Shown in pieces: positions 42,824 through 51,617 of a stretch of 64,000 nucleotides of DNA (its first letter is position 1; each line of letters starts with the position of its first letter). This DNA is from Bog-473 sp963766995 (GTDB lineage: Bacteria > Actinomycetota > Acidimicrobiia > Acidimicrobiales > RAAP-2). The stretch is from NCBI GenBank assembly GCA_963766995.1, contig CAVYCE010000003.1:496001-560000 (forward strand). The letters are read 5' to 3'. The notes under the pieces were generated by a model that saw nothing but the letters and a program-made list of their open reading frames with translations, had not been told where the DNA came from and did no database searches. The translations under genes and the position numbers were made by a program.

Positions 42824-44871
42824 CCAGGGATCTGGCTCGGCACGTCGCCGTCATACGGCGCATCGCCATAGCTGAACACCTGACCGCCGCTGTCGATCAA
42901 CAAATAGCCCTGCCCAGTGGCGGTTGAGATGAGAGAGGTCATGGGGCTGTTGGCGTCGGACACGGGAAAGGAACCACCTGTCGCCGCGTCCACGTTGGCA
43001 TCGCCGAACGCGTGCACCGTTCCACTGGCTTCAAGCATCCAGTAGCCGCCCCCATCGGGCGTGGGAGCCACGGACACGATCGGAGTGGCCGGTGGATCGG
43101 CTCCCAGCGAACCATGGAACCCGGCATCCCCAAAAGCGAAGACCCCGCCGTCAGAAGCCACCAACCAGTAGCCACCACCGTCGTGGGTTGGCACCATGCC
43201 AACGATGGGCTTGTTCAGATTGATGTTCCCGGTGCTTCCCCAAAAATGGGCGTCGCCGTAGGTGAAGATGCCGCCGTCGGAGGCTACCAACCAGTAGCCA
43301 CCACCGTTTGAAGTCGCCGCCATGGCGACGATGGGTTTGTTCAAGTTGATGTTTCCGGCGGAACCCCAGAACTTGGCGTCGCCGTAGGTGAAGATGCCGC
43401 CGTCGGAGGCCACCAACCAGTAGCCACCGCTGTCAGGGGTGCCGGCCATGCCCACCACCGGCCGCTTCAGCGCGAGCGCGCCGGCGCTGCCGTGGAAGGC
43501 GGCGTCGCCGAAACTAAAGACGGCGCCGTTGGAGGCATCGGCCCAGTACCCGCCGACTCCACCACTCGATTGGCCGTTCACTGCAAACCAATTCGACAAC
43601 AGGCCCATCGCTCCGGCAAAGGAGGAGCCTGTCACCGACACTGAGCCCGCCGTGCCCGCCAGCGTCATCATCAACACCCGACCGCCGAAAGAACCGTTGC
43701 CGTCTCTCTGGGTCACTACAAAGGATGAGAGCTGCCCGATGGAGGGATAGGCGGCATCGATCGAGGCCACCGACAGGGTTGCTGTCCAATCATGATTTTG
43801 ATTGCACGCCGAGTTCGGAATGCAGACGGCATCACCAGCGTCTACGACGGCCGGGAATTGTGCGCCCGCGGTGAACCCGCCCGATGACGACGAATATTCC
43901 GTCACGGCCACGCTCGAGGTCCCATTGACCACCATCACTTGGCCGGCGGTATCGGTGGCCGCGGCGAGTGATGTGGCGTTCTCGAATTTCATGCCCGGAT
44001 ACGACTGGCACGTCTGATCGCAGGTGTCCGCATACCCTCCGTATCCCATCGGGTTGGACTCGACGTAGGAGCGGGCCGCCACTGTTTGGGCTTCGCTCTG
44101 TTGGAAACCCCAATCCATGCCCTGTGGGCCCGCGCCCCCGAGGCCGGCCCAACCAGACGGCGATTCCGATGGAGCGACATCGGCGACGTACTGCTCCAAT
44201 GGCAACGTGTTCACCACGCGGGAGGAGGGAGTGGAATTGAACGTTGCGGTCAGCGCGCCATGCACTTCAATATTGCCGCCCACTTCACACAACTGCACCG
44301 GACCACCGTTCACCGCCGATGTGCTGGCCGAAGCCGCTGGTGCGCCAATCGGTCCAGTCCACGGGCCGGCACACCCGGGCCCGGTATAGATGCTGTAAGC
44401 GGTGTAGTTGGCATTGGGCAGCATCTCGACCGCTGTGGCCGTGGTGCCGCCGGGCACCGTGACCGGACCTGATTCGGCGAGGGCGATGAGCGAGACGCCA
44501 TTGTTCTGCGTCATGGCCACCAAGACATTCCCCCCATGAAGGGAGGCCGGTGCCGGAGCCGTCCCCAGCGTCTGGAGGGATGTATTGCCGTAGTAGTGGG
44601 TCAGAATCTGGCTGTAGGTGAAGTTTCCGGCTCCACTGTCCTGCCCCACCGCATAGCCAAGAGAGCCGTATTGCCCCATGCCGATGCCATGTCCGTAGCC
44701 ATGACCGCTCAGGACGACGTTGGCCGACGGATACAACGGCGGTGTCGTGGCAGCGCTCGAAGCGACGACCGGCAGCACCAAGAAGGCGGCGCCCACGAGG
44801 AGACCCATGCAACCTCGAATGGCATGCCGATGCAGTCGCGGCGAGCGTGATCGATCTGAAAACGGCAACAA
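42784..44871 (-). CDS. SpoIID/LytB-domain secreted protein with six C-terminal GGYW repeats
   Basis: 695-residue exported cell-wall protein. After a signal peptide comes the GHGYGHGIGMGQYGSLGYA segment, then the SpoIID/LytB core (NTLPLEQYVADVAPSESPSGW near residue 224, EAQTVAARSYVE), related to enhancers of N-acetylmuramoyl-L-alanine amidases and glycan-strand hydrolases. Residues 440-695 are six repeats of 42-46 residues with consensus GGYWLVASDGGIFTYGDA, likely a wall- or glycan-binding module or a propeller. TTG 44871 is the apparent start; no ribosome site is visible. It lies next to a glycan export operon. Confidence 0.85.
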   Translation of the reverse strand: MLPFSDRSRSPRLHRHAIRGCMGLLVGAAFLVLPVVASSAATTPPLYPSANVVLSGHGYGHGIGMGQYGSLGYAVGQDSGAGNFTYSQILTHYYGNTSLQTLGTAPAPASLHGGNVLVAMTQNNGVSLIALAESGPVTVPGGTTATAVEMLPNANYTAYSIYTGPGCAGPWTGPIGAPAASASTSAVNGGPVQLCEVGGNIEVHGALTATFNSTPSSRVVNTLPLEQYVADVAPSESPSGWAGLGGAGPQGMDWGFQQSEAQTVAARSYVESNPMGYGGYADTCDQTCQSYPGMKFENATSLAAATDTAGQVMVVNGTSSVAVTEYSSSSGGFTAGAQFPAVVDAGDAVCIPNSACNQNHDWTATLSVASIDAAYPSIGQLSSFVVTQRDGNGSFGGRVLMMTLAGTAGSVSVTGSSFAGAMGLLSNWFAVNGQSSGGVGGYWADASNGAVFSFGDAAFHGSAGALALKRPVVGMAGTPDSGGYWLVASDGGIFTYGDAKFWGSAGNINLNKPIVAMAATSNGGGYWLVASDGGIFTYGDAHFWGSTGNINLNKPIVGMVPTHDGGGYWLVASDGGVFAFGDAGFHGSLGADPPATPIVSVAPTPDGGGYWMLEASGTVHAFGDANVDAATGGSFPVSDANSPMTSLISTATGQGYLLIDSGGQVFSYGDAPYDGDVPSQIPGYSGDVVGIAATP
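42787..43554 (-). repeat. Six tandem 126-138 bp repeats within the SpoIID gene
   Basis: Units start (minus strand) at 43554, 43428, 43302, 43176, 43050 and 42912. Each is 126 bp except the fifth, at 138 bp. Units 2 and 3 (43177-43428) are nearly identical in DNA, indicating recent duplication; the outer units have diverged. Confidence 0.9.
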
Positions 44872-44961
44872 GATGGCAAGAGCCTATCGGCGACCATCCC
44901 GCGCGCTGGTGCACCCCGACCAGGCTGGGAATGACCTGCAACGCCGGTACACTGCCCTGCC

Positions 44962-46050
44962 GTGCGGGTCGACCAGGTCATTCCCTCGCTGGCCAGCCGA
45001 GACGCCATCGGCGTACACACCATCAATCTGCGCGATGGATTGCGGGCCGTGGGAATCGATTCGGATATCTACTACGGCAGCTACACGCCGGACGTCCAAC
45101 ACGAAGGACGCTCGGTCACCGAGCTTGGACGCGCCGGTCGTCAACGGTGGTTGATGTACCAGTCGTCGATCGGCAGTCCGGTCTACGACATCTTCGTCGC
45201 CCGACCCGAGCCGAAGTTGGTGAACTACCACAACATCACTCCAGCTCCACTGCTCCAAGACTGGGAGCCCAACGTCGCCTACGAGGTGGCTCTGGGCCGG
45301 ACACAGCTCGCCCGCCTGGCCGAGCACAGCCAATTCGCTGTCGCCGACTCTGCCTTCAACGAGTCGGAACTGCACGCGTTGGGTTACACGAATACAGCGG
45401 TGGTGCCTCTTCTGATCGACATGCACAAGAAGAGCGACGTACCTGATCCCATACTCACCGCCGCCCTGGAGAGCGGGAAAAAGGCCAACGGCGGCGCTGA
45501 CCTCTTGTTCGTGGGCAAGATCTCGCCGCATAAGGCTCCGCATGACCTAGTCAAGATGCTGTCCGTACTGCGTCGGCTGCATGATCCGGCCGCCCGTCTC
45601 CATCTGGTCGGATCACCGCTGGGCGAGACCTACGAGCCGATACTTCATACCTTCATTGATGAGCTCGGCCTGAGTGGCGCTGTGCGCTTCCCAGGCTCGG
45701 TCACCCCGGCCGAGCTGGAGGCGTACTTCACCTCAGCCGACGTGTTCGTCTGCGCCTCAGACCACGAAGGCTTCTGCGTACCCATTGCCGAAGCCATGGG
45801 GCACGGTCTTCCGATTGTGGCCTACGGCGTTGCCGCGGTACCCGAGACGGTCGGCGGAGCTGGACTGATCCTGCCGGACAAGTCGCCCGGACTCTTCGCT
45901 GCCGCGGTCAACCGGGTCCTCTCCGATGCCGCACTCCGCGACACGCTCTCAGCAGCCGGCATCGCTCGAGCCGCGCAGTTCGACTTGCCTTCCTCGGTGG
46001 ATCGTTTCGTGTCCTTGGTGCAGCAAGCCATCGGTAGCTCGTCTGGCTGA
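44962..46050 (+). CDS. GT4-family glycosyltransferase
   Basis: 362-residue GT-B fold enzyme. The N-terminal domain has DAIGVHTINLRDGL and LVNYHNITPAPLL; the C-terminal donor site is LLFVGKISPHKAPHDLV with the E-x7-E region HEGFCVPIAEAMGHGLPIV. It is clearly paralogous to three transferases of the minus-strand operon at 47333-52729, so it probably adds sugar to the same glycan. GTG start without ribosome site; TACACT ends 8 nt upstream, pointing to a leaderless message. Confidence 0.88.
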   Translation: MRVDQVIPSLASRDAIGVHTINLRDGLRAVGIDSDIYYGSYTPDVQHEGRSVTELGRAGRQRWLMYQSSIGSPVYDIFVARPEPKLVNYHNITPAPLLQDWEPNVAYEVALGRTQLARLAEHSQFAVADSAFNESELHALGYTNTAVVPLLIDMHKKSDVPDPILTAALESGKKANGGADLLFVGKISPHKAPHDLVKMLSVLRRLHDPAARLHLVGSPLGETYEPILHTFIDELGLSGAVRFPGSVTPAELEAYFTSADVFVCASDHEGFCVPIAEAMGHGLPIVAYGVAAVPETVGGAGLILPDKSPGLFAAAVNRVLSDAALRDTLSAAGIARAAQFDLPSSVDRFVSLVQQAIGSSSG

Positions 46051-46074
46051 GCAGGAACGAGTGAGCCCCGTCAC

Positions 46075-46103
46075 TTGACAAATAGCCCCTGCTCTCCTTA
46101 CAT
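46075..46103 (+). promoter_or_regulatory. Promoter TTGACA-17-TTACAT before the P450
   Basis: Consensus -35 TTGACA (46075-46080) and TTACAT (46098-46103) with 17-nt spacing. The -10 ends 10 nt before the P450 ATG, leaving almost no leader. Strong match to a vegetative sigma promoter. Confidence 0.6.
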
Positions 46104-46113
46104 CAACTCCAGC

Positions 46114-47328
46114 ATGTCGATCACCGAGGTCTCACCCACTGCGTCGTCGAACACTCGTTTCGTGCCGGCATCCGGCGATGGCTGGCGCAATCCGTTTGAC
46201 ATGTATCGGGCGCTACGGGACGACGACCCGGTACACCACGTGTCCGATGGCGACTATTGGGTGCTGTCCCGCTTTGCCGACGTCTTCGACGTCGTACGTG
46301 ACACCGCTACGTTCTCCTCGGCCAGCGGGCTGACATTCGAGTACAACGAACTGGAGAAAGCCGGTCTCGACGAGATCGCACCGATGGTGTTCCTCGACCC
46401 GCCCGACCACACCTTTTTTCGCCGACTGGTCTCCCGGGGTTTCACACCACGCCAGGTCGAAACCTTCGAACCGGAAATTCGTGCCTTTGTGATCGAGCGC
46501 ATTGAGCGCCTGCGCTCAGCCGGTGGCGGTGACGTGGTGGCTGAACTCCTCAAGCCCCTGCCCAGCTTCATCGTTGGCCGCTACCTCGGAGTGCCCGACG
46601 AGGACCGCGAGCGGTTCGATAATTGGTCCAATGGGATTGTGGCGGCCAATGCACTCGGCGATCCCCTCCTGGCCGCGGCCACCGTCGGAGAATTGTTCGG
46701 TTTCTTCACGGAGTTGATCGCTCGTCGGCGAGTAGAGCCGGCGGACGACACCATTTCTGACCTGGTGGCTGCCAGCGAAGGAACCGGCGTCACCGACCTG
46801 CAGATACTCGGCTTCGCCTTCACGATGGTGACCGGTGGGAACGACACTACGACAGGACTCTTGAGCGGCGGGCTGGAACTCCTTTCGGCGCACCCGGACC
46901 AGAGGGCACTCTTAGCCGGGCAGCCCGAGCTGATGCGAACTGCCGTCGAAGAACTATTGCGTCTGACCTCGCCCGTTCAGGGATTGGCCCGCACAACGAC
47001 GAATGAGATTGAGGTTTCCGGCGTCGCCATTCCCGAAGGCCGAAAGGTCCTCTTGCTCTACGGGTCCGCCAACCGTGACGAGCGCGAATTCGGCCACGAC
47101 GCTGAGGAGTTGCGCCTCCTGCGTGCCCCTCGACGCATTCTGTCGTTTGGCTACGGCCCTCACCTCTGTCTGGGAGCGGCGGTGGCCAGATTGATGGGAC
47201 GGGTCACGCTGGAAGAGCTCCTGGCCCGATGCCCCGATTTCACTGTCGATGCAGCAGCCGGACACTTCGCGCCTGGCCACTTCGTGCGCTGGTACGAGTC
47301 ACTGCCGTTCTCGGTCAGCGGCAGCTAG
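46114..47328 (+). CDS. Cytochrome P450
   Basis: 404-residue soluble bacterial P450 monooxygenase. The I-helix oxygen-activation motif is GGNDTTTG, the K-helix ExxR is EELLR, and the haem-cysteine loop is FGYGPHLCLGAAVAR. It needs an electron-transfer partner not present here. Substrate is unknown; it lies between glycosyltransferase genes but that may be chance. Its stop lies 4 nt before the stop of the convergent glycan operon. ATG 46114 follows a good promoter. Confidence 0.93.
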   Translation: MSITEVSPTASSNTRFVPASGDGWRNPFDMYRALRDDDPVHHVSDGDYWVLSRFADVFDVVRDTATFSSASGLTFEYNELEKAGLDEIAPMVFLDPPDHTFFRRLVSRGFTPRQVETFEPEIRAFVIERIERLRSAGGGDVVAELLKPLPSFIVGRYLGVPDEDRERFDNWSNGIVAANALGDPLLAAATVGELFGFFTELIARRRVEPADDTISDLVAASEGTGVTDLQILGFAFTMVTGGNDTTTGLLSGGLELLSAHPDQRALLAGQPELMRTAVEELLRLTSPVQGLARTTTNEIEVSGVAIPEGRKVLLLYGSANRDEREFGHDAEELRLLRAPRRILSFGYGPHLCLGAAVARLMGRVTLEELLARCPDFTVDAAAGHFAPGHFVRWYESLPFSVSGS

Positions 47329-47332
47329 TTCG

Positions 47333-48379
47333 CTACCGCAGCCCGCAGACCTGATCGGCGAACCGATCAGCGGCGGTGGCCAAGTCGAGCGCCGCCAATT
47401 GTCGAGTGGCAGCCTCGGCCAACTGTGCTTGTTGGGCGGCACTACTCAGCAGGCCTGCGATGGCTGCCGCAGTGGCGTAGGGGTCGCTGGCATCGACCAG
47501 TACGCCGGCATCACCCAGTACCTCGGGGAGAGCGCCGACCCGGTTGGCCACTACCGGCAGCCCACGTTCCAGTGCTTCGATGATGGGCACGCCAAAGCCC
47601 TCATGTTCGGACGCGATGACGAGCACGTCAGACCCATCCATCGATTCGGCCAGCACTTCATCGGAGACATGCCCCCTGAATGTCACCGAGTCGGCGAGCC
47701 CAAGTTCGGCCGTGAAGTGATGCAAGGCGGCGGTGTACGCCGGCACGACGCTCTGGCCGACAATCTCCAGCGAAGCCGACTCTTGATAATGGCGCTTCGT
47801 CACGGCTAAGGCCATGAGCGCATGTTGAATCGACTTGTTTGGTGCCATTCGACCCACCATCAGCCAGCGACTGCCCTCCATCGCTTCACGTTTTCGGTGA
47901 GCACCGGAGGCCAGCATGGCCGCTGGAGGGATCACCGACGTGGCGCGGAAGCCAGCCTGGCGGAGTTCGGCCTCATTGTGGGCAGAGACGGCTATGGCCA
48001 ACGTCGTGCGCGCAGCCATGAGTTGTAGTTCTTGACCAGCGCGGAATTGGTGCCGGGCCAGTGGGTTGTCCCATGCCGAGAAGAGTTCGGGAGGGGTCAC
48101 GTTGTGGTAGTTGACAACCAGTGTCTCAGGCCGCTCCGTCAACCAACCCGCCAACTGCGACGCGGTGGCAAATTGATAGATGAGGACATCACCTGGTTGA
48201 CACTGCTCGACGTAGGCCGATGCCAGCTCGGTTTCACCTGCCGTCGCCGGGTCGATCAGTTCGACATAAATGCGTGAATCGATGCCTCGTGCCACAAACA
48301 CGTCTCGCAACTGCATGGTGTGGCGCCCGACGGCATCACCTCGATGCAGCATGGGTACGAACTGGTGGATGCCGCTCAC
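47333..48379 (-). CDS. GT4-family glycosyltransferase (last gene of glycan operon)
   Basis: 348 residues. N-terminal HQFVPMLHRGDAVGRHTMQL and DVLIYQFATASQLAGWL, then LVVNYHNVTPPEL, are shared with two operon neighbours and the transferase at 44962. The donor-site segment is HEGFGVPIIEALERGLPVV. The GTG start overlaps the previous stop (GTGA). Likely adds a sugar to the exported glycan inside the cell. Donor and acceptor unknown. Confidence 0.87.
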   Translation of the reverse strand: MSGIHQFVPMLHRGDAVGRHTMQLRDVFVARGIDSRIYVELIDPATAGETELASAYVEQCQPGDVLIYQFATASQLAGWLTERPETLVVNYHNVTPPELFSAWDNPLARHQFRAGQELQLMAARTTLAIAVSAHNEAELRQAGFRATSVIPPAAMLASGAHRKREAMEGSRWLMVGRMAPNKSIQHALMALAVTKRHYQESASLEIVGQSVVPAYTAALHHFTAELGLADSVTFRGHVSDEVLAESMDGSDVLVIASEHEGFGVPIIEALERGLPVVANRVGALPEVLGDAGVLVDASDPYATAAAIAGLLSSAAQQAQLAEAATRQLAALDLATAADRFADQVCGLR

Positions 48380-49461
48380 CAGACCCGCAGTCCCAGACTG
48401 GTCACCAGCAGTCCAATGAAGCGATCGGCGGCCGTCTCGAGGTCCAATTGGCGAAGTTGCTCTGCTGCCGCGCCATTGAGCTCCGCCAATCGACCCGTAT
48501 CGCGGAGGAGGTCGGCGATGGCTGAGGACAGGTGATACGGGTCCTTGGTGTCCACCAGGACACCGGCCTCGCCCAGCACATCAGGCACTGCGCCTTGATT
48601 GAAGGCCACCACAGGCAGGCCCACCGACATGGCCTCCACGACAGGCACGCAGAATCCCTCATGATCAGAGGTAATGATCAGTACGTCGGATTCGGCGTAG
48701 GCCGCTGCCACGGTGGCATCGCTGGCGTAGCCCCCAAAAGTCACCGCGTCGCTGAGACCGAGGTCGGCCACCAACTGGCGCAGTGCATCGTCGTAGGTCG
48801 AAGTGGACGGCTTGCCGATGACGTGCAGGGTGGCATCGGGGTCCCCATGGGCTCGAGTCACAGCCAGGGCGGTGATGGCGACTTCGACGCACTTATTCGG
48901 GGCCAGCCTCCCGACGCTCAGCCAACGGGCACCCTTCGCTGGTGGGGGACGCCGCTCCACGCCTCCACTACGGGCGGCAATGGCCTCGGGTGCCAGGGCG
49001 GCCGATGGCGGCACGACAGCGGTGACGGTGAAACCCGCTTCGACCAATTGGCGTTGGTTGTAGGCCGAGTCGGCCACCGCCAACGACGTGCGAGACACCA
49101 TCTCGTACAGTTCGGCTTCGGCCGTGCGCTGTCCGAGAGCAAGGAACGGATCCCAGGGCGAAATCAGATTCGACGGCGTGATGTTGTGGTAATTCACCAC
49201 CAGCTGTTCGCTGCGGGCTGTGAGCCATTGGGCCATGTAGGACGCCGTGGCGAACTGGTAGACGAGCACGTCGTCCCTTCGAGCATGTGCGTCATATTCG
49301 AACAGGGACAGGGTTTCGCTCTCCGTGGCTGGCTCCGTCACGTCCACGTAGATGTGGGACTCGAAGCCGTGAGCCACGGCGGCGTCACGGAGACGCAGTG
49401 TGTGCCGGCCGACTGCGTCTCCTCCGTGCACCACCGGCACGAAGTGATGGAGAGCGCTCAC
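48376..49461 (-). CDS. GT4-family glycosyltransferase
   Basis: 361 residues, close paralogue of the next gene (HHFVPVVHGGDAVGRHTLRL, DVLVYQFATASYMAQWL, LVVNYHNITPSNL). The donor site is HEGFCVPVVEAMSVGLPVV and the phosphate-binding loop begins SVGRLAPNKCVEV. Both ends are in 4-nt overlaps with neighbours, so expression is tightly coupled. The pair probably arose by tandem duplication and then changed specificity. Confidence 0.87.
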   Translation of the reverse strand: MSALHHFVPVVHGGDAVGRHTLRLRDAAVAHGFESHIYVDVTEPATESETLSLFEYDAHARRDDVLVYQFATASYMAQWLTARSEQLVVNYHNITPSNLISPWDPFLALGQRTAEAELYEMVSRTSLAVADSAYNQRQLVEAGFTVTAVVPPSAALAPEAIAARSGGVERRPPPAKGARWLSVGRLAPNKCVEVAITALAVTRAHGDPDATLHVIGKPSTSTYDDALRQLVADLGLSDAVTFGGYASDATVAAAYAESDVLIITSDHEGFCVPVVEAMSVGLPVVAFNQGAVPDVLGEAGVLVDTKDPYHLSSAIADLLRDTGRLAELNGAAAEQLRQLDLETAADRFIGLLVTSLGLRVW

Positions 49462-50396
49462 CGCGGGACGAATGCGCTGAGGGCGAGACGCGGACCAATC
49501 TCAGTCGGGCCAGCCATCACACTGGTCCCAACAAATCCAGCCCGGTCCAGGAGAAACTCCCAAGTGGCGGTGTGCATCGGGCGACCAGGCACCACGTCAC
49601 TGGCCGGCGCATCCCATTCGGCTTCGCTGCCCACGGGCACTGTCGACAACACAACCAGTGGTGCCCCGGCAGCTAGCGCATGACGGGTTCGCGACAGCAA
49701 CGTCGTGAGGTCGGCCAGCGGGAGTCGATCCACCACACCGCTCAGCACGACGCCACCCAGTGAGCCGGCACCGGCACCAGCAAGAACGTCCACTGCTTCG
49801 TTGATCGTGACGCGGTGGCCGAGTTCGAGCGGACCAAGGGCGATGCCACCTCGTGGCTCGACTCCTTCGGCTGTTAATCCCGCACTTTGGAGTGCGGTGA
49901 GCAGGCTGCCGTCACCGCAGTCGGCGTGCAACACATTCCCCGCTGGAGACGCCTTCGCCATGTGGTCGGCGATGAGTGAGGTCCACGGTCCCAACGGTTG
50001 CGCCGGGGCCAGCCACGCCGGCGCCAGGACGGGCTCATGCTGGTGGGCCATCTCCCCCTCTAGGGTGCGCACCCGGGCGGACAGGAAGCGGAACGCTTCA
50101 ATGACATGACCCATCGCATCTTCGAGGTCGCTTTTCTGGCCCGGGTCAGTCGTCGGGCGTCCGATCCGACCGCGCAGTCGGTTGCGGCGCGTGTGCTGTT
50201 CGGCGTTGAGCTGCTCGGCCATGGCCGAAGCACCGGGGTGATCGGGACCGTACTGATCGGCCAAGTGGGTGAAGGCGGCTTGGAAGTTCCACGGATCGCT
50301 TCCCTGGGGCGCCAATCGAGCAAATGCCTGGCGTAGTGCAGCGGAAGCGTTGGCCTTTCCCTCCTCGCTCACATCATCGGCAGGCGGTAGCGACAC
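49458..50396 (-). CDS. Methyltransferase-like protein of glycan operon
   Basis: 312 residues. The N-terminal 110 residues are helical, with LRGRIGRP as basic patch. A Rossmann methyltransferase-like domain follows, with motif I VLHADCGDGSLLTAL, GVEPRGG as the motif II region and GGVVLSGVVDRLPLADLTTLL. Motif I departs from the usual acidic-GxG form, so activity is not certain. It overlaps the next gene by GTGA and shares its layout with the protein at 52726, suggesting related roles in modifying the glycan. Confidence 0.7.
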   Translation of the reverse strand: MSLPPADDVSEEGKANASAALRQAFARLAPQGSDPWNFQAAFTHLADQYGPDHPGASAMAEQLNAEQHTRRNRLRGRIGRPTTDPGQKSDLEDAMGHVIEAFRFLSARVRTLEGEMAHQHEPVLAPAWLAPAQPLGPWTSLIADHMAKASPAGNVLHADCGDGSLLTALQSAGLTAEGVEPRGGIALGPLELGHRVTINEAVDVLAGAGAGSLGGVVLSGVVDRLPLADLTTLLSRTRHALAAGAPLVVLSTVPVGSEAEWDAPASDVVPGRPMHTATWEFLLDRAGFVGTSVMAGPTEIGPRLALSAFVPR

Positions 50397-50417
50397 GGGG
50401 ATCGATGCTACCGGCGC

Positions 50418-51617
50418 TCAGAAGAGGCCGGGGTTGCTTCGTCCCCGATGGACGACCGACGTCAGAAAGTCGGCATAGCGACGGATGAGTACCGGCCACT
50501 CAAAGTAGGTGTCTACGTAGGCACGACCCCGTGCGCCCAAGTTGGCTCGCAGCGGCGCATCAGTCACCAAACGGTGTAACACGGCTTCGAATTGCGGATA
50601 CGAGGTAAACCACAGTCCACCACCGGAGCGCTCGCAGTGCTCGCGAGTGGGGCCGCAGGTGCCGTTGACGATCACTGGGACGCGGTCCACCCAAGCCTCG
50701 AGCACGACGAGAGAAAACGATTCAAGCGCGGACGGGGATACCGATACCAAGGCATCGCGCACGATGTCCCACTTGTCGGGTTCACTCACGGTCCCCGTCA
50801 CGACGATGTCAGGATGGGGCTCGAGTTCGAAGGACACCGGTCCGACCAGGGCCAGAGCCAAGGGACCAGGGTGTCGCTCCTTGTACGTAGCGAAGTAAGA
50901 CGCCAGCATTTTGGAGCCCTTATGTTCGTCCACCCGTCCCACGCTGACGATGTATGGACGGTCACCCAAACCGAGGATGTCGCCTCCCTGTCTCCCATCT
51001 CCGTCGGACTCGCCTACCCCGAGCCCGAGCACAATCTGCGGTCGTTCGGCCACCGGATAGATGCGTTCGACTAACTCGCGCTCGGTGGCCGTGTGATAGC
51101 AGAAGGCATCGGCGTCACCGAATGTGCCTCGGAACACAGGCAGGTACAGCGCCGGTTCATCGTGCGCGGCCGGGTGCAGCACCGCGGGAACCTTGACCCG
51201 TCTGATGCCAGCCACGGTTGGGTGGTACATGTACGGATAGAACGCCACCACATCGACGTCGGCCGCCACGACAGCGTCGACGAGTTCGTTTGAGACAGGC
51301 CCGTTTTCGTCCACCCAACGAGCGCCCTGCTGGCGCGTCGCCAGTCGCGGCGCCAATCGCACCTTGCCGTCGAGTTCGTAGAAGGCGCGTGTCCTCCCAT
51401 GGGTCACCTTGTACCGATGCACCGGCACGCCATTGATTTCGGTGGTGCCCGGCTCCAGCTCGTCTTCCCAGGTATGGGGATTGAGGGCGCAGGTGGAGTA
51501 CACCTCGGATTCCCAATCCGTCATGGTGCGCAAGTGCTCGGCCAATTGGCGCGCCGCCGTTTCGGCGCCGCCGATCACTTCCGGGCCGTAACGTGGCGTC
51601 ACGAAAGCGACCTTCAT
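50418..51617 (-). CDS. GT4-family glycosyltransferase, distinct subfamily
   Basis: 399 residues with the classic N-terminus VAFVTPRYGPEVIGGAETAARQLAEHL and donor motifs SVGRVDEHKGSKML and SPSALESFSLVVLEAW. This is unlike the HxFVPxxxxxDAxGxHT paralogues around it. WNPHTWEDEL-like N-terminal loops recall group 1 transferases of actinobacterial O-antigen-type clusters. The ATG overlaps the upstream stop (ATGA). A 21-nt gap separates it from the methyltransferase-like gene downstream. Confidence 0.88.
   Translation of the reverse strand: MKVAFVTPRYGPEVIGGAETAARQLAEHLRTMTDWESEVYSTCALNPHTWEDELEPGTTEINGVPVHRYKVTHGRTRAFYELDGKVRLAPRLATRQQGARWVDENGPVSNELVDAVVAADVDVVAFYPYMYHPTVAGIRRVKVPAVLHPAAHDEPALYLPVFRGTFGDADAFCYHTATERELVERIYPVAERPQIVLGLGVGESDGDGRQGGDILGLGDRPYIVSVGRVDEHKGSKMLASYFATYKERHPGPLALALVGPVSFELEPHPDIVVTGTVSEPDKWDIVRDALVSVSPSALESFSLVVLEAWVDRVPVIVNGTCGPTREHCERSGGGLWFTSYPQFEAVLHRLVTDAPLRANLGARGRAYVDTYFEWPVLIRRYADFLTSVVHRGRSNPGLF

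Noticed and set aside
43177..43428. Tandem repeat considered as a CRISPR or satellite element
   Set aside because: Units are 126 bp, in frame and protein-coding with no spacers; they are domain repeats.
48532..49683. 383-codon open frame antisense to the GT4 and methyltransferase-like genes
   Set aside because: Crosses a coupled gene boundary on the other strand and has no motif.
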